A program made the position numbers and the translations under genes. The notes below the pieces were generated by a model. The model worked only from the letters and a program-made list of their open reading frames with translations. It was not told the origin of the DNA and did not search any database. This document shows positions 27,761-37,831 of a DNA stretch of 64,000 nucleotides, piece after piece (within the stretch, counting starts at the first letter, position 1; the number at the start of each line of letters is the position of its first letter). Source of the DNA: Pseudomonadales bacterium (GTDB lineage Bacteria; Pseudomonadota; Gammaproteobacteria; Pseudomonadales; Azotimanducaceae); the NCBI GenBank assembly GCA_016763855.1, contig JAESSY010000148.1, forward strand, positions 62,001 to 126,000, read 5' to 3'.

Positions 27761-30607
27761 ATGACTGACTTTAAGATTGGACAGAAATGGATTAGCCACG
27801 CCGAACCAGAACTTGCGATGGGTCGCGTCATTCAAATCGAATTTCGTACAATCTCCATCTATTTTGACATTTCGGACGAAACCAGAACCTACGCGAGCAA
27901 GCAGGCACCTCTAACAAGAGTCAGATTCAAACCGGGTGACGAAATTGCAACCCTCACCCAGGGAAAAATTGTCGTATCTGATGTAGATGAAGTTAACGGC
28001 CTCATTTTCTACACTGAGGAGTCCAAAGGAATCGAAATTTCGGAAACTGAACTAGATCCGAATGTCCGGTTCAGCAAACCCGAAGACAGACTCTTCACAC
28101 ACCAGTTTGATGACAATAATTGGTATAACTTACGCTACGATACATGGAGGCACCTGTCTCAACTTGCCTCATCTGAAAATCGGGGACTCTATGGACCCCG
28201 AGTATCCCTCATACCTCACCAGCTCTATATTGCAAACGAAGTCGCGAGCCGGTTTGCACCAAGGGTATTACTCGCGGATGAAGTTGGGTTAGGTAAAACC
28301 ATTGAAGCGGGTCTCATCATCCATCAACAATTGCAGACTGGCAGAGCGGCTCGTGTCTTGGTTATTGTACCGCCCGCTCTGACCCTTCAATGGTTTGTTG
28401 AAATGATTCGACGTTTTAACCTACATTTTACTGTACTCGATGAAGGGCGTTGCCAACAAATTTGTGCGGACAATAGAACCTCAGATCCCCTAGAGGAAGA
28501 ATTTGGCATAGAGGAAGAATTTGACGCATTCAACCCGTTTGAAGCACAACAATTGATGCTCTGTTCTCTTGAACTATTCACCAACAACACTAATCGATTG
28601 GAACAAGTTTTAGAGGCTGACTGGGATTTGGTGGTTGTCGATGAGGCACATCATCTTTACTGGTCTCAAACTGAAGTCAGCAACGAATATAAAGTTGTAG
28701 AACTCATTTCCCATGTTACGGAGGGCTTATTACTACTGACAGCGACCCCCGAGCAATTGGGCCAAACAGGGCATTTCGCCAGACTAAAATTGTTAGATCC
28801 TTCTCGCTTTTATGACTATGACAAGTTCGTTCAGGAAGAAGAACAGTTTGAAAAAGTTGCAGATGCGGCAATGAATTTACTTCATGGCTCTGATATCGAA
28901 AAAGATCTTGCAAGACAAAGCATTCAGTCCCTGATTCAGCTCGAAAGTGATGAGGATGACGAATTGATTTCTGCACTACTGGATCGACACGGTACTGGAC
29001 GCGTTCTATTTAGAAACGTGCGATCTTCAATCGAGGGATTCCCTCAGCGTTTGTCCTTTCCCGCGCCACTACCCTTACCCACAGCCTATGAAGGTTTGAC
29101 AATTTCTCCCGAGGCAGAGGTCACCAATTGGACATCCCTTGACCCAAGAATTCCTTGGCTGATTGATCAGCTTCAATCCAGGCCTAAGGATAAATTTCTC
29201 TTAATTTGCGCGCGCCAGACAACGGCAATACAACTGGAACAAAACTTAAGTGAACGTATTACAAATCGCACAACACTGTTTCACGAAGGTATGGATCTTG
29301 TCGCGAGAGATAAATCCGCCAATTACTTTTCCGAAACTGAACAAGGTGCTCAGCTCATGATCTGTTCAGAAATTGGCAGTGAAGGCCGAAATTTTCAATT
29401 TGCAAGTGACCTGATACTTTTTGACCTACCCTTGAGCGCAGATCTTCTGGAACAACGGATTGGCCGCTTAGATAGAATAGGACAACGACGAGATGTCAGC
29501 ATACACATACCCTATTTCAAAAAACACCTTAGCGAATCTCTCTACCGCTTCTACGAGGAAGGGCTCTGCGTATTGAACAAACCCAATCCAGTGGCGCAGA
29601 ATATTTTCGATCATTATGAAGCGGAGCTGTTAGGGCTAGATCATAGAAACACCCAGCAAATCGATCAATTTATTGCAAAGGCAAAAAAAGAGAATGAGCA
29701 TCGGCTCGAAAATTTATCAATGGGTCGAGACCGCTTACTGGAACTCAATTCACACCGTAGGGAAATTTCTGAACGTGTTGTTGAAGATATCGTTGTGACT
29801 GAAAGCGGCAATACTCTCGAATATTACATGGAGCAATCATTCGACCTCTTTGGTCTGGAATCTGAATATACGGGTAATCAAATACTGACCATCAAACCCA
29901 CAGAAAGTATGATCAGAAACGAGTCAATCAGTCTCGAAACACTAGATCACTATCGATATCCGGAATTGCCTGAAGACGGTATTCGAGTCACCTATAAGAG
30001 GAATATCGCATTGTCAGTAGAAGATGTCGGCTTCCTGACCTGGGAAAGCCCTATCGTTCTGCAAGCAATGGATGCTGCAGTCACTGATGTCACGGGCAAC
30101 AGTACAATGATTGCGGTCAAGCACCCCAACTTGAAAGCAGGCTCCCTTATTGTTGAAGTACTTCACATCGTCGATTGCGTCGCGCCTACAAAACTGAATG
30201 CAGATCGGTACATGCCTCCCAATACAATTCGATCGGTTATTACACCAAACCTTGAAGACAAAGCGCTAATATTTGAGCACCAAAATCTCAGCACCGAAAA
30301 AATCAAAGTACCGACAGACACACTGGTCAAAATATTGGATAGCCAATTAGAGGGCATCAAGCAGATGATTGGTAAAGCGCGTGAAGTTGCTGCCTTGGAA
30401 CTTGAGCAGCAAAAAGAAATCTCTCAATCCTTTATGTCTAAAACGCTTGAACGAGAAATTCAACGTTTGGAATCATTGAGTCTATTCAATAAGAGTATTC
30501 GACCAGAAGAAATTGACAGCTTAAAGCGAGATAAGGCGGCGTTGACTCAGGCAATTAGCAAGGCTGGTATTCGAATGGATGCCATTAGAGTCATTGTTGC
30601 GGCATAA
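27761..30607 (+). CDS. rapA: RNA polymerase-associated SWI2/SNF2 ATPase RapA
   Basis: GQKWISHAEPELAMGRVI, LLADEVGLGKTIEAGLI, VVDEAHHL, SADLLEQRIGRLDRIGQ. Confidence 0.95.
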   Translation: MTDFKIGQKWISHAEPELAMGRVIQIEFRTISIYFDISDETRTYASKQAPLTRVRFKPGDEIATLTQGKIVVSDVDEVNGLIFYTEESKGIEISETELDPNVRFSKPEDRLFTHQFDDNNWYNLRYDTWRHLSQLASSENRGLYGPRVSLIPHQLYIANEVASRFAPRVLLADEVGLGKTIEAGLIIHQQLQTGRAARVLVIVPPALTLQWFVEMIRRFNLHFTVLDEGRCQQICADNRTSDPLEEEFGIEEEFDAFNPFEAQQLMLCSLELFTNNTNRLEQVLEADWDLVVVDEAHHLYWSQTEVSNEYKVVELISHVTEGLLLLTATPEQLGQTGHFARLKLLDPSRFYDYDKFVQEEEQFEKVADAAMNLLHGSDIEKDLARQSIQSLIQLESDEDDELISALLDRHGTGRVLFRNVRSSIEGFPQRLSFPAPLPLPTAYEGLTISPEAEVTNWTSLDPRIPWLIDQLQSRPKDKFLLICARQTTAIQLEQNLSERITNRTTLFHEGMDLVARDKSANYFSETEQGAQLMICSEIGSEGRNFQFASDLILFDLPLSADLLEQRIGRLDRIGQRRDVSIHIPYFKKHLSESLYRFYEEGLCVLNKPNPVAQNIFDHYEAELLGLDHRNTQQIDQFIAKAKKENEHRLENLSMGRDRLLELNSHRREISERVVEDIVVTESGNTLEYYMEQSFDLFGLESEYTGNQILTIKPTESMIRNESISLETLDHYRYPELPEDGIRVTYKRNIALSVEDVGFLTWESPIVLQAMDAAVTDVTGNSTMIAVKHPNLKAGSLIVEVLHIVDCVAPTKLNADRYMPPNTIRSVITPNLEDKALIFEHQNLSTEKIKVPTDTLVKILDSQLEGIKQMIGKAREVAALELEQQKEISQSFMSKTLEREIQRLESLSLFNKSIRPEEIDSLKRDKAALTQAISKAGIRMDAIRVIVAA

Positions 30608-30614
30608 CAGGCCC

Positions 30615-30749
30615 CTAGAAACGAGCGTAGAGATCCAGGCCAAAAAAAACTGTCACGATTGACAGCATTGTCATCGACAGAATCAAGCGTGTCACTTCAC
30701 ATTTGCGACATTTTTTAGGGGGGTTGTATATCATCGTTAAGCTATCCAT
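30615..30749 (-). CDS. Candidate 44-aa CxxC plus TM small protein (not in ORF track)
   Basis: Reverse-strand ORF MDSLTMIYNPPKKCRKCEVTRLILSMTMLSIVTVFFGLDLYARF*, ATG 30749 to TAG 30617-30615; lies between rapA and the FKBP gene; no strong SD seen. Confidence 0.45.
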   Translation of the reverse strand: MDSLTMIYNPPKKCRKCEVTRLILSMTMLSIVTVFFGLDLYARF

Positions 30750-30823
30750 CTGAAAAACCAATCTATAAAAGTCCTTCAAAGGAAAGCGCTTTAAAAGAAA
30801 TCTCTTTAAAATAGTATAGACAA

Positions 30824-31249
30824 TTATTCGGAAACTTCTCTAACTTCAATTACATGGATATCAAAATGAAAACTAATTCCTGCAAGAGGATGATTTCCAT
30901 CAACAACAATACCGTCATCTTCGACAGCGATAACTTTCACAACCTCTGATTCTTTTCCCGACCCGACTTGAAACACCATCCCTACTTTAATTTCCTCAGC
31001 ATCGGTATGAATCATATCCTTAGACAAGGTTTTGATTAAACGGCGGTGATGAAGTCCGTAGGCTTCAGCTGGTTCAAGGAAAACTGAAAATTCATCACCA
31101 ACGGCTCGCCCCAATAGGGCATTTTCTAATCCCCCAATCATCGTCCCATCACCTTCGACAAAACTTAAAGGTTCACCACCATCAGAGGAATCAACAATTT
31201 CTTTTTTCTCGTTGAGGATGGCATATTCAAATTTGTAGAATTTCGGCAT
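30824..31249 (-). CDS. FKBP-type peptidyl-prolyl isomerase, SlyD-like
   Basis: FVEGDGTMIGGLENALLGRAVGDEFSVFLEPAEAYG...DGNHPLAG. Confidence 0.9.
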   Translation of the reverse strand: MPKFYKFEYAILNEKKEIVDSSDGGEPLSFVEGDGTMIGGLENALLGRAVGDEFSVFLEPAEAYGLHHRRLIKTLSKDMIHTDAEEIKVGMVFQVGSGKESEVVKVIAVEDDGIVVDGNHPLAGISFHFDIHVIEVREVSE

Positions 31250-31282
31250 GATTCACTTATAAAGTTTGTTGTCTGATAAGAA

Positions 31283-32365
31283 TTATAAAGACAAGTCAGC
31301 CAATAGGACACCCCAGGCTTCGAACACAACCTTTTGATCAACGCCTATTGGTAGGGTCGCCGTTGTTATCTTGTTGGCAGACAAGTTGGCATGAAAGCAC
31401 TTTTCAACCAATGCTAGGGCTTGTCCCAAATTTTGATATCGATTCTCTTTAGGGACAAATTCTTGATAAGCTAGGGCATCTGGCACAACAGGCATACAAC
31501 CCGCTTGTATTGCTTCTAGAACTGCGAGCCCTTGAAATTCATGTCGTGCTGTTGAGAGAACCAGGTGGCTATCTCTTAACAAGCGATGATATTGCTGCTT
31601 GTCTTCAATAAAACCTGAATGACCCAGTCGATTATTTTCTTTAAGCAGACTAAGTGACTCCTTTATGCCTTCAGGCACTTTTCTGAATTTCTGACCAATC
31701 AAATGAAAAGTAAAATCGATATCACTTTCCAATAACAAGGACACGAAGGTTGCAAGTTCATCACAACCCTTGTCATGCTCCCAACGGTGATTCCAGACAA
31801 TATTGAAGCATTCACCTTTCTTCACAGAGTTATCTTCTTTTGGATCTGACATGGGTTCGAGGGCAACAGAAATAATCTGACTCTTATCAAGCAGTTTCTC
31901 AGTAATGCCAGGGGGAATACCATCTGGTAATTTCCTCAGTAAAGCGGCAACCCCTGAAAGGAAAGACTCCTGATTGAATCTTGAGTTAAACACAAGGGCA
32001 TCCGCCGCAAGGGCAGCATAAATACTGGTAATTTGTCGTTCTACTAGGTGATGTTTGTTGCCAAGATCAGGATAAGCAAATTGGTTTTCATGAAAATAGA
32101 AAATGGTTGGGGTCGAAATTATCCTAGGGCACAAGCCCCGTAATGCAGACAGATCCGTCATAGAAGTCGCAATAATGAGATCGTAAGAATCTTGAAGCCT
32201 TAAGTCCTGAGACAAAGTCAAACTGTTCCCCCGAAAACGCCAGCTAAAGTATCGAGCTGGTAAAGAAATCACAGTACATTTATGTTCAGAAAATTGATTT
32301 ACCAGACCCTTCCACCAATATTGGTGGCTGGGGGCATCATAGGGAGACAGAATCAAAATTTTCAT
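31283..32365 (-). CDS. Glycosyltransferase with DUF3524 N-terminus (tRNA-queuosine mannosyltransferase-like)
   Basis: MKILILSPYDAPSHQYWWKGL...PTIFYFHENQFAYP...NIVWNHRWEHDKG...LGHSGFIEDKQQYHRLLRDSHLVLSTARHEFQGLAVLEAIQAGCMPVVP. Confidence 0.82.
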   Translation of the reverse strand: MKILILSPYDAPSHQYWWKGLVNQFSEHKCTVISLPARYFSWRFRGNSLTLSQDLRLQDSYDLIIATSMTDLSALRGLCPRIISTPTIFYFHENQFAYPDLGNKHHLVERQITSIYAALAADALVFNSRFNQESFLSGVAALLRKLPDGIPPGITEKLLDKSQIISVALEPMSDPKEDNSVKKGECFNIVWNHRWEHDKGCDELATFVSLLLESDIDFTFHLIGQKFRKVPEGIKESLSLLKENNRLGHSGFIEDKQQYHRLLRDSHLVLSTARHEFQGLAVLEAIQAGCMPVVPDALAYQEFVPKENRYQNLGQALALVEKCFHANLSANKITTATLPIGVDQKVVFEAWGVLLADLSL

Positions 32366-32441
32366 CAGCTTTATAGTACCCGTATTCATGCGGCTTCTGT
32401 AGAATATCCCTCAATCAACAATTCAAACTAATGAGGATTTT

Positions 32442-33647
32442 ATGGCAATAGTGATAATCGGAGCTGGACAAGGAGCAGGTCAAGCTGCTGCAAGTTTTCG
32501 CCAGGAAGGATATGAAGGAGAGCTCATCATCTTAGGTGACGAGGCATTTCCTCCGTACCAACGTCCTCCGCTTTCAAAACAGTATTTGTCCGGCACAATG
32601 CCCCTTGAACGTGTTTATGTCCGAGCCGAAAAATTTTACGGCGATAAAAACATTGATCTCCGACTCAATACTCGCGTTGAAAAAATAGATACAGAAAATA
32701 AGTCAGTCACAACAAGTTCTGGCGACAATATTGCTTATGAAAAATTGATGATCGCCACTGGAAGTCGCCCCAGAATACTCAATATTTCTGGCAGTGAGCT
32801 TAAGGGCATCCACTATTTACGTACCATCGCTGACGTAGATGACATCCAACTTTCCATGAAAACTGCAAAAAATGTCGTCATTGTAGGGGGTGGCTATATC
32901 GGTCTTGAAGTCGCGTCTGTCGCTGTCACCGCGGGATTGAATGTAACCGTGTTGGAAATGGAAGAGAGAATATTGCAAAGAGTCACCACACCTGAAATGA
33001 GTGCGTACTATCACAAGCTACATACTGAGCGCGGACTCAAAATCCTTACCTCTACAACGGTGAGTGGTTTTGAAGGAGACGAAAACGTTACGACAGTACT
33101 TTGTGGTGACACCAAAATAGAGGCCGACCTCGTCCTCGTCGGTATAGGCATCATTCCCAATATTGAACTTGCAACAGAAGCCGGCCTCGATTGTGACAAT
33201 GGCATTACAGTTGATGATCATTGCCAAACCTCTAATTCGGACATTTATGCTATAGGAGATTGCGCAAACCACCCTAACTCACTTCTAGGTCGCCGTTTGA
33301 GATTAGAATCAGTACCTAATGCAATGGAGCAGGCACGGGTTGCCACTACTAATATGCTTGGAGGAGACAGGATATATGCTTCAATTCCCTGGTTCTGGTC
33401 AGATCAATATGAACTCAAATTACAAATGGTGGGCTTCTCCTCAGATGGCGAAACCCAGGTCATTAGAGGTGATATGGCTGCGAACCAGTTTGCTATCTTC
33501 TACCTGAAAGATGGTAAGGTTGTCGCAGTCGATGCCGTCAATAGCCCACGGGAATTTATGATTTGCAAACAACTTTATGGCAAGCCCGTGGACATAAAAG
33601 CGCTTGCGGACCCTGACACTGATTTGAAGACGCTATTGGTTAGATAG
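32442..33647 (+). CDS. NAD(P)H-dependent ferredoxin/rubredoxin reductase
   Basis: IIGAGQGAGQAAASFRQEGYEGELIILGDEAFPPYQRPPLSKQYL; GGGYIGLEVAS; YAIGDCA. Confidence 0.92.
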   Translation: MAIVIIGAGQGAGQAAASFRQEGYEGELIILGDEAFPPYQRPPLSKQYLSGTMPLERVYVRAEKFYGDKNIDLRLNTRVEKIDTENKSVTTSSGDNIAYEKLMIATGSRPRILNISGSELKGIHYLRTIADVDDIQLSMKTAKNVVIVGGGYIGLEVASVAVTAGLNVTVLEMEERILQRVTTPEMSAYYHKLHTERGLKILTSTTVSGFEGDENVTTVLCGDTKIEADLVLVGIGIIPNIELATEAGLDCDNGITVDDHCQTSNSDIYAIGDCANHPNSLLGRRLRLESVPNAMEQARVATTNMLGGDRIYASIPWFWSDQYELKLQMVGFSSDGETQVIRGDMAANQFAIFYLKDGKVVAVDAVNSPREFMICKQLYGKPVDIKALADPDTDLKTLLVR

Positions 33648-33680
33648 TAAAACTAGTTAAATAAAAGGCTAGATAAACAA

Positions 33681-34949
33681 ATGACCGACCTATTCGCACT
33701 TACGGACAAGATACTAAGTTCACAGGATCACGACAACAAGCCTTTTGGTCGGATTAACCATGAGCTTTCTGAGCTTGATGATGGGCTTTCTTTTGTTGAA
33801 GCTTTCTCCAACTCCGTTAATTTTTCGACTGATGACGGTCTCGTGATAGTAGACACCAGTAGTATTCTAGGCGGGCAGCGAGTCGTCGATGCCATTCGCC
33901 ATTGGAGACCGGAGGATAGGTTTAACTCACTGATTTATACCCACGGCCACGTCGATCACGTCGGCGGAAGTGGCGCCTTTATAGCATCGGCAGCAGAAGA
34001 TAAAACACCCAAGATCGAAATCTACGGTCATGAGAATGTGGCTCAACGCTTCTCTCGTTATGATCTAACAAACGGATACAACCAAGTCATTAATCATCGT
34101 CAATTTGGCACCAACATGGAGGGTTCCTTCTTACCCAATGACGCAGGCGCGCCTACCACAACTTATCAAACTTATCTTAACTTCCAAAAAGGTGATTTAG
34201 ATTTTGAACTGAATTATGCCAAAGGTGAAACTGACGATCATACTTGGATTTGGGTCCCTCAATATAAAGCAATATGTGCTGGAGACTTCTTTATTTGGAA
34301 TTTTCCAAACGCTGGAAACCCACAAAAAGTACAACGCTTCCCCCTGGAGTGGGCGGCTGCCATGCGGGAGATGGCAGCGAAGAAACCTGAATACTTCTTG
34401 CCAGCCCACGGCCTGCCTATAAGGGGTTGTCAGCAAATTACAACAGTTTTGAATAATTGCGCCCTGGTATTAGAAACGCTTGTGAAAGACACCTTAAGTA
34501 TGATGAATGCGGGGGCCAGAAAAAATGACATCATTCATACTGTGAAAGTTGAGAGCCGTCTTCTTGATTTGCCCTATCTACGCCCCTTATATGATGAACC
34601 AGAATTTGTTGTGAACAATATTTGGCGTTTATATGGAGGTTGGTACGACGGAAACCCAGCTAATTTAAAGCCAGCAAGAGAATCCAGCCTTGCATCAGAG
34701 ATTGCGAGCCTTGCAGGTGGTAGCTTAAAGCTGGCTCAAAGAGCAATGGAAATTGCTGAAACCGGTGACTTTCGCCTCGCTTGCCATCTGATTGAATATG
34801 CGGTAAACGCCTCAGCCAATGACAAAATGCTTCACGCCATCCGTAGTAAAATCTACAAAATGAGAGTGGCGGAAGAAAGCTCTCTTATGTCGAAGGGAAT
34901 ATTTGGTCACGCATCGAGGGAGTCCGATGCGAAAATCAAAGACCAGTAA
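33681..34949 (+). CDS. Metallo-beta-lactamase-fold hydrolase, alkyl-sulfatase-like
   Basis: YTHGHVDHVGGSGAF; AICAGDFFIWNFPNAGNPQK; YFLPAHGLPI. Confidence 0.85.
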   Translation: MTDLFALTDKILSSQDHDNKPFGRINHELSELDDGLSFVEAFSNSVNFSTDDGLVIVDTSSILGGQRVVDAIRHWRPEDRFNSLIYTHGHVDHVGGSGAFIASAAEDKTPKIEIYGHENVAQRFSRYDLTNGYNQVINHRQFGTNMEGSFLPNDAGAPTTTYQTYLNFQKGDLDFELNYAKGETDDHTWIWVPQYKAICAGDFFIWNFPNAGNPQKVQRFPLEWAAAMREMAAKKPEYFLPAHGLPIRGCQQITTVLNNCALVLETLVKDTLSMMNAGARKNDIIHTVKVESRLLDLPYLRPLYDEPEFVVNNIWRLYGGWYDGNPANLKPARESSLASEIASLAGGSLKLAQRAMEIAETGDFRLACHLIEYAVNASANDKMLHAIRSKIYKMRVAEESSLMSKGIFGHASRESDAKIKDQ

Positions 34950-34961
34950 ACGGGGAAATTT

Positions 34962-35594
34962 CTAGGGTGCTTTTACGATAAAACTTATTTTATTAAACTG
35001 AAGCACATCCTTATTTTTTAAGATCATCTCGTCAATTTTCTCGCCGTTGACAAAAGTACCATTCGCTGAGCCTAGATCTCTGATGATCAATTTACCATCT
35101 TTGGGTTCAATTTCAGCATGCTTTCGTGACAGTGCGGGTTCAAGAATAGAAATATCACATTCAAGTGCGCGCCCGATTTCAGTTCTCTCATTAATGGGTA
35201 TTTGCTGACCTTTCTCTGGACCGGAATTTGCAATCAAAGACCAGCCATCGGGTATCATGCCAAGCAGAACCGTGCCAGACAGAACCAATGTTTTTGCGCC
35301 TTGACCACTTTCTTCTTCTACAACTTCAAGCTCAACACCCTGTATCTTAATCGTATCCCCAGCCCTGAGCGTTGTTGGACCAGAAAGCAGGTCACCATTA
35401 ACTTGAGTTCCAGTTTTTGTGTTGACGTCAGATATTGTGACCAATTCGCCTTCGACTTTTAGGTCAGCGTGGAATCCGCTCACACCATTTTCATCGATGA
35501 CAATATCGTTGATCGCACCACGTCCAATAGTCTTACCGGGAGCACCCAGCAATACCGGTTCAGAACGTCCATCCTTGAATTGGATTTTGAGCAT
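34962..35594 (-). CDS. Tandem FHA-domain protein
   Basis: GKTIGRGAINDIVIDENGVSGFHADL...TQVNG and TEIGRALECDISILEPALSRKHAEIE...DLGSANGTFVNG. Confidence 0.9.
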   Translation of the reverse strand: MLKIQFKDGRSEPVLLGAPGKTIGRGAINDIVIDENGVSGFHADLKVEGELVTISDVNTKTGTQVNGDLLSGPTTLRAGDTIKIQGVELEVVEEESGQGAKTLVLSGTVLLGMIPDGWSLIANSGPEKGQQIPINERTEIGRALECDISILEPALSRKHAEIEPKDGKLIIRDLGSANGTFVNGEKIDEMILKNKDVLQFNKISFIVKAP

Positions 35595-35770
35595 AGCCCA
35601 GCCTTTTTTCTAATTGTTTATCAAAGAGTTATCAGCAGCCTTTCGAGTAAGATACAGGTACCTTTGGCCTTTGTACAGTCTACGCTTCTAGTCTAAATAT
35701 TTCATCAGTTTACAAATCTGACCGTAAATATTTATTCATCTACGGTAGGATTTCATGTACCGTACAAAAT

Positions 35771-36511
35771 ATGAACAATAAGGATACTCAGCCTGATATT
35801 GACGGTAGCAAGTCAAGCCAAAACCTGCTCATGTCGTTTCGAAGCTTCTGGTTTGAATGGCGAACACTATTCATCATATTGACAGTGATGATTCTATTTC
35901 GCTCTGCGATAGCCGATTGGAATCAGGTCCCTACAGGTTCAATGAAACCGACTATCCTCGAAGGAGACCGCGTCGTTGTTAATAAGTTGGCTTATGATCT
36001 GAAAGTACCGTTTACAACCTGGCGTCTTGCAGAATGGGGAGATCCCACAAGGGGAGAAATTGTTACTTTCTACTCACCTGCCGACGAAAAATTACTCATA
36101 AAACGGGTTATCGGTGTACCAGGTGATGTCGTGAAGATGAGAAACAATCAACTTTATATCAACGAGGAACCTGCAACTTACAGTAGACTAAACATCGATA
36201 TTGTTAATCAGTTGGATTACCATCAGCGAAATACACACGCTTTTTTCAGTGAGAAATACCAGAATATCGAATATTCCGTCATGTTACGCCCTTCCCCTCC
36301 TAATGATTTTAATAGTTTTGGACCGATTGAAATTCCCGAAGACATGTACATGATGTTAGGTGACAATAGGGACAATAGCCGGGATTCACGTCGAATTGGC
36401 TTAGTAGCAAGAGAAAGAATTACCGGCAGAGCGCATACCGTTGCATTTTCTGTGGATTATGAGGCCTACTACTTTCCTCGATTAGATCGATTCCTCAGAC
36501 CATTAAATTAG
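35771..36511 (+). CDS. lepB: Signal peptidase I
   Basis: VPTGSMKPTILEGDRVVVNKLAYDLKVPF; LLIKRVIGVPGDVV; MYMMLGDNRDNSRDSRRIG. Confidence 0.94.
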   Translation: MNNKDTQPDIDGSKSSQNLLMSFRSFWFEWRTLFIILTVMILFRSAIADWNQVPTGSMKPTILEGDRVVVNKLAYDLKVPFTTWRLAEWGDPTRGEIVTFYSPADEKLLIKRVIGVPGDVVKMRNNQLYINEEPATYSRLNIDIVNQLDYHQRNTHAFFSEKYQNIEYSVMLRPSPPNDFNSFGPIEIPEDMYMMLGDNRDNSRDSRRIGLVARERITGRAHTVAFSVDYEAYYFPRLDRFLRPLN

Positions 36512-36813
36512 TCTTTTTGGTCTTTAGCAAATTCTTCATCAATATTATTCAACTGGTTTTTTTCAATCTTTTCCAAGAGACCACCCCCGACTCCGGGAGG
36601 AAAAAGTTTTCGATACACTCTGAGAAGAAAGGAAAAGAGAAAACCGACAATCATGATCCCCGCCACGAACATAAACGAGAAAATTAAAAATACTTTAATT
36701 TCCTCAACATCCACGCCATAGCTAACTATCGCCATTGCGACGAAGGCCACAGCAAAAAAACTGCCCGTGAATAGCAAGCGAATATGGGAATTCCTAAGCA
36801 CTTTCAATAACAC
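36508..36813 (-). CDS. Hypothetical membrane protein
   Basis: Two hydrophobic segments; tail overlaps the lepB stop by 4 bp, convergent. Confidence 0.6.
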   Translation of the reverse strand: MLLKVLRNSHIRLLFTGSFFAVAFVAMAIVSYGVDVEEIKVFLIFSFMFVAGIMIVGFLFSFLLRVYRKLFPPGVGGGLLEKIEKNQLNNIDEEFAKDQKD

Positions 36814-36913
36814 TTTGCGGCCATTTCATTTGAAGAGTAGCTAGCTTACACTGCTCTGAACGAATACTCGATGGCTTCTACAAATATACTACTTAATATT
36901 CTACGGACTCAAT

Positions 36914-37831
36914 ATGCCTCTCAATCCTATCTTAAAAAAGCTCATTGAAGACATGGCAGCAGCTAATGCGCCAGCAATAATGGATTTACCCCCAACCGAA
37001 GGTCGTGCCATGTATCGAAGTATGCAAGACGGGGCAACCCGGGTAGCAGTTGCGCAGGTCAGGGATGAGTTGGTTGACACTATCCCTATTCGTATTTACA
37101 TCCCTACATTGGGAGAAAAACTGCCCTGCCTCGTATATTTTCATGGTGGCGGTTGGGTTATTGGGGATTTAGAAACCCATGATGCTGTTTGTCGTAAAAT
37201 CGCAAACGAAGCGCATTGCGTGGTGATCGCAGTAGATTATCGCTTGGCACCAGAATATCCCTTTCCCGCGCCACTGGAGGATTGTCTTAAAGTAACCCAG
37301 TGGGTTATAGATCAGTCTGATGAACTCAATATTTCTGATATTGCCGTGGGCGGCGACAGTGCGGGAGGCAACTTAGCAACTTGTGTTTGCCTGAAAATGA
37401 GAGAAGGAAAATATAAGGGCGCTATTGCACATCAGATACTAATATACCCGGTTACTGATGCTTTGATGGATTCTGAATCTTACTCAGATAACGCAGAAGG
37501 TTATTTTTTAACCCGCGACACAATGAACTGGTTCTGGGCACACTATATCGGAGAACGAGACAAGAAAGATGTTGATTACTCACCACTCCACGAGGCTAAC
37601 CTTCAAGCACTACCTTCTGCGACAGTGATTACCGCTGAATTTGATCCCCTCCGGGATGAGGGCGAAGACTACGCAAGGAAACTACAATCCGCAGGCATAT
37701 CGGTTCACAGCAAACGATATGATGGTTTAATTCACGGGTTCATTTCGATGAGTGACATTTTGGAAGAAGCACAAGACGCAATTGAATTAGTGGCTTCTAA
37801 CTTACGTGCAGCATTCGATGAAAGAAATTAA
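36914..37831 (+). CDS. Alpha/beta hydrolase (lipase/esterase)
   Basis: YFHGGGWVIGDLETHD; GGDSAGGNLATCV; DGLIHGFISM. Confidence 0.9.
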   Translation: MPLNPILKKLIEDMAAANAPAIMDLPPTEGRAMYRSMQDGATRVAVAQVRDELVDTIPIRIYIPTLGEKLPCLVYFHGGGWVIGDLETHDAVCRKIANEAHCVVIAVDYRLAPEYPFPAPLEDCLKVTQWVIDQSDELNISDIAVGGDSAGGNLATCVCLKMREGKYKGAIAHQILIYPVTDALMDSESYSDNAEGYFLTRDTMNWFWAHYIGERDKKDVDYSPLHEANLQALPSATVITAEFDPLRDEGEDYARKLQSAGISVHSKRYDGLIHGFISMSDILEEAQDAIELVASNLRAAFDERN

